From positions 1 to 44,170 of the forward strand of contig CALVOU010000005.1 of the NCBI GenBank assembly GCA_944350365.1: DNA of 44,170 bases, written 5' to 3'. Each line of letters starts with the position of its first letter. The stretch's first letter is position 1. This document shows positions 44,101 through 44,170 of this stretch, piece by piece. This DNA is from an uncultured Bacilli bacterium (GTDB lineage Bacteria; Bacillota_I; Bacilli_A; RF39; UBA660). The position numbers were made by a program, and so were the translations under genes. Below the pieces are notes generated by a model. That model saw only the letters and a program-made list of their open reading frames with translations. It had not been told where the DNA came from and did no database searches.

Positions 44101-44170
44101 CCTTGGCGACGTCCTATTTTAGCCTACACTATCGTCGGCGCTGAAGAGCTTAACTTCTGTGTTCGGGATG
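44101..44170 (-). rRNA. rrf: 5S ribosomal RNA, 3' part only
   Basis: Read on the minus strand, the sequence CCGAACACAGAAGTTAAGCT and the following TCTTCAGCGCCGA match the universal 5S rRNA core. It ends with GGACGTCGCCAAGG. The 5' part lies beyond the window. Right after the 3' end comes TTTTTTT, so the terminal stem probably serves as the end of an rRNA operon. Confidence 0.95.

Overview
The window is an AT-rich chromosomal stretch from a low-GC Gram-positive bacterium, probably an uncultured Bacilli or Erysipelotrichia-like gut lineage. This rests on gene content: lipoteichoic acid synthase family enzyme, GatCAB, pcrA-ligA next to gatCAB, the tsaE-tsaB-rimI-tsaD cluster, RecX, HelD, omega subunit, a CotD-like coat protein (a hint of sporulation) and a SipW-type surface protein. 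I cannot name the species. Almost every gene is on the minus strand. The one plus-strand block is an ABC uptake operon at 24.6-32.1 kb. The window ends inside a 5S rRNA, so a ribosomal RNA operon begins to its right.

Layout. 0-5 kb holds a partial LtaS-like enzyme, a YihY membrane protein, a sensor with solute-binding modules and a degenerate GGDEF domain, and a small membrane protein. 5-8.4 kb is gatC-gatA-(97-aa repeat ORF)-gatB. 8.5-15 kb is a pcrA-ligA operon with a nucleotidyltransferase, a lipoprotein and two unknown proteins. 15-17 kb has an XRE regulator, recX, rpoZ and a CotD-like protein. 17-23.6 kb carries the SRP genes ffh and ftsY-ylxM, split by a HerA-type ATPase and a large surface protein. 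32-37 kb has a CcdA-TlpA fusion, a HelD-like helicase and unknown proteins. 37-40 kb is the threonylcarbamoyl-adenosine cluster. 40-44 kb is a 1260-residue repeat protein followed by the 5S rRNA.

Two parts deserve most attention. First, a 4955-bp element (24945-29899) carrying a large serine recombinase sits inside the substrate-binding-protein gene of the plus-strand ABC operon. Joining the two halves at a shared TA restores one in-frame 331-residue protein, so the insertion site can be placed to the base. The cargo is a two-gene ABC exporter whose ATPase carries an N-terminal XRE DNA-binding domain. Excision would repair the transporter. Second, the surface protein at 18557-20095 joins a TasA/SipW-type N-terminus to a C-terminal lectin-like domain. 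Its last 120 bases of lectin code jump to about 55 percent GC with AAC/GAC/TAC/GTC-type codons, the pattern expected of a diversity-generating-retroelement variable region. No reverse transcriptase or template is visible in the window, so this would be a remote target.
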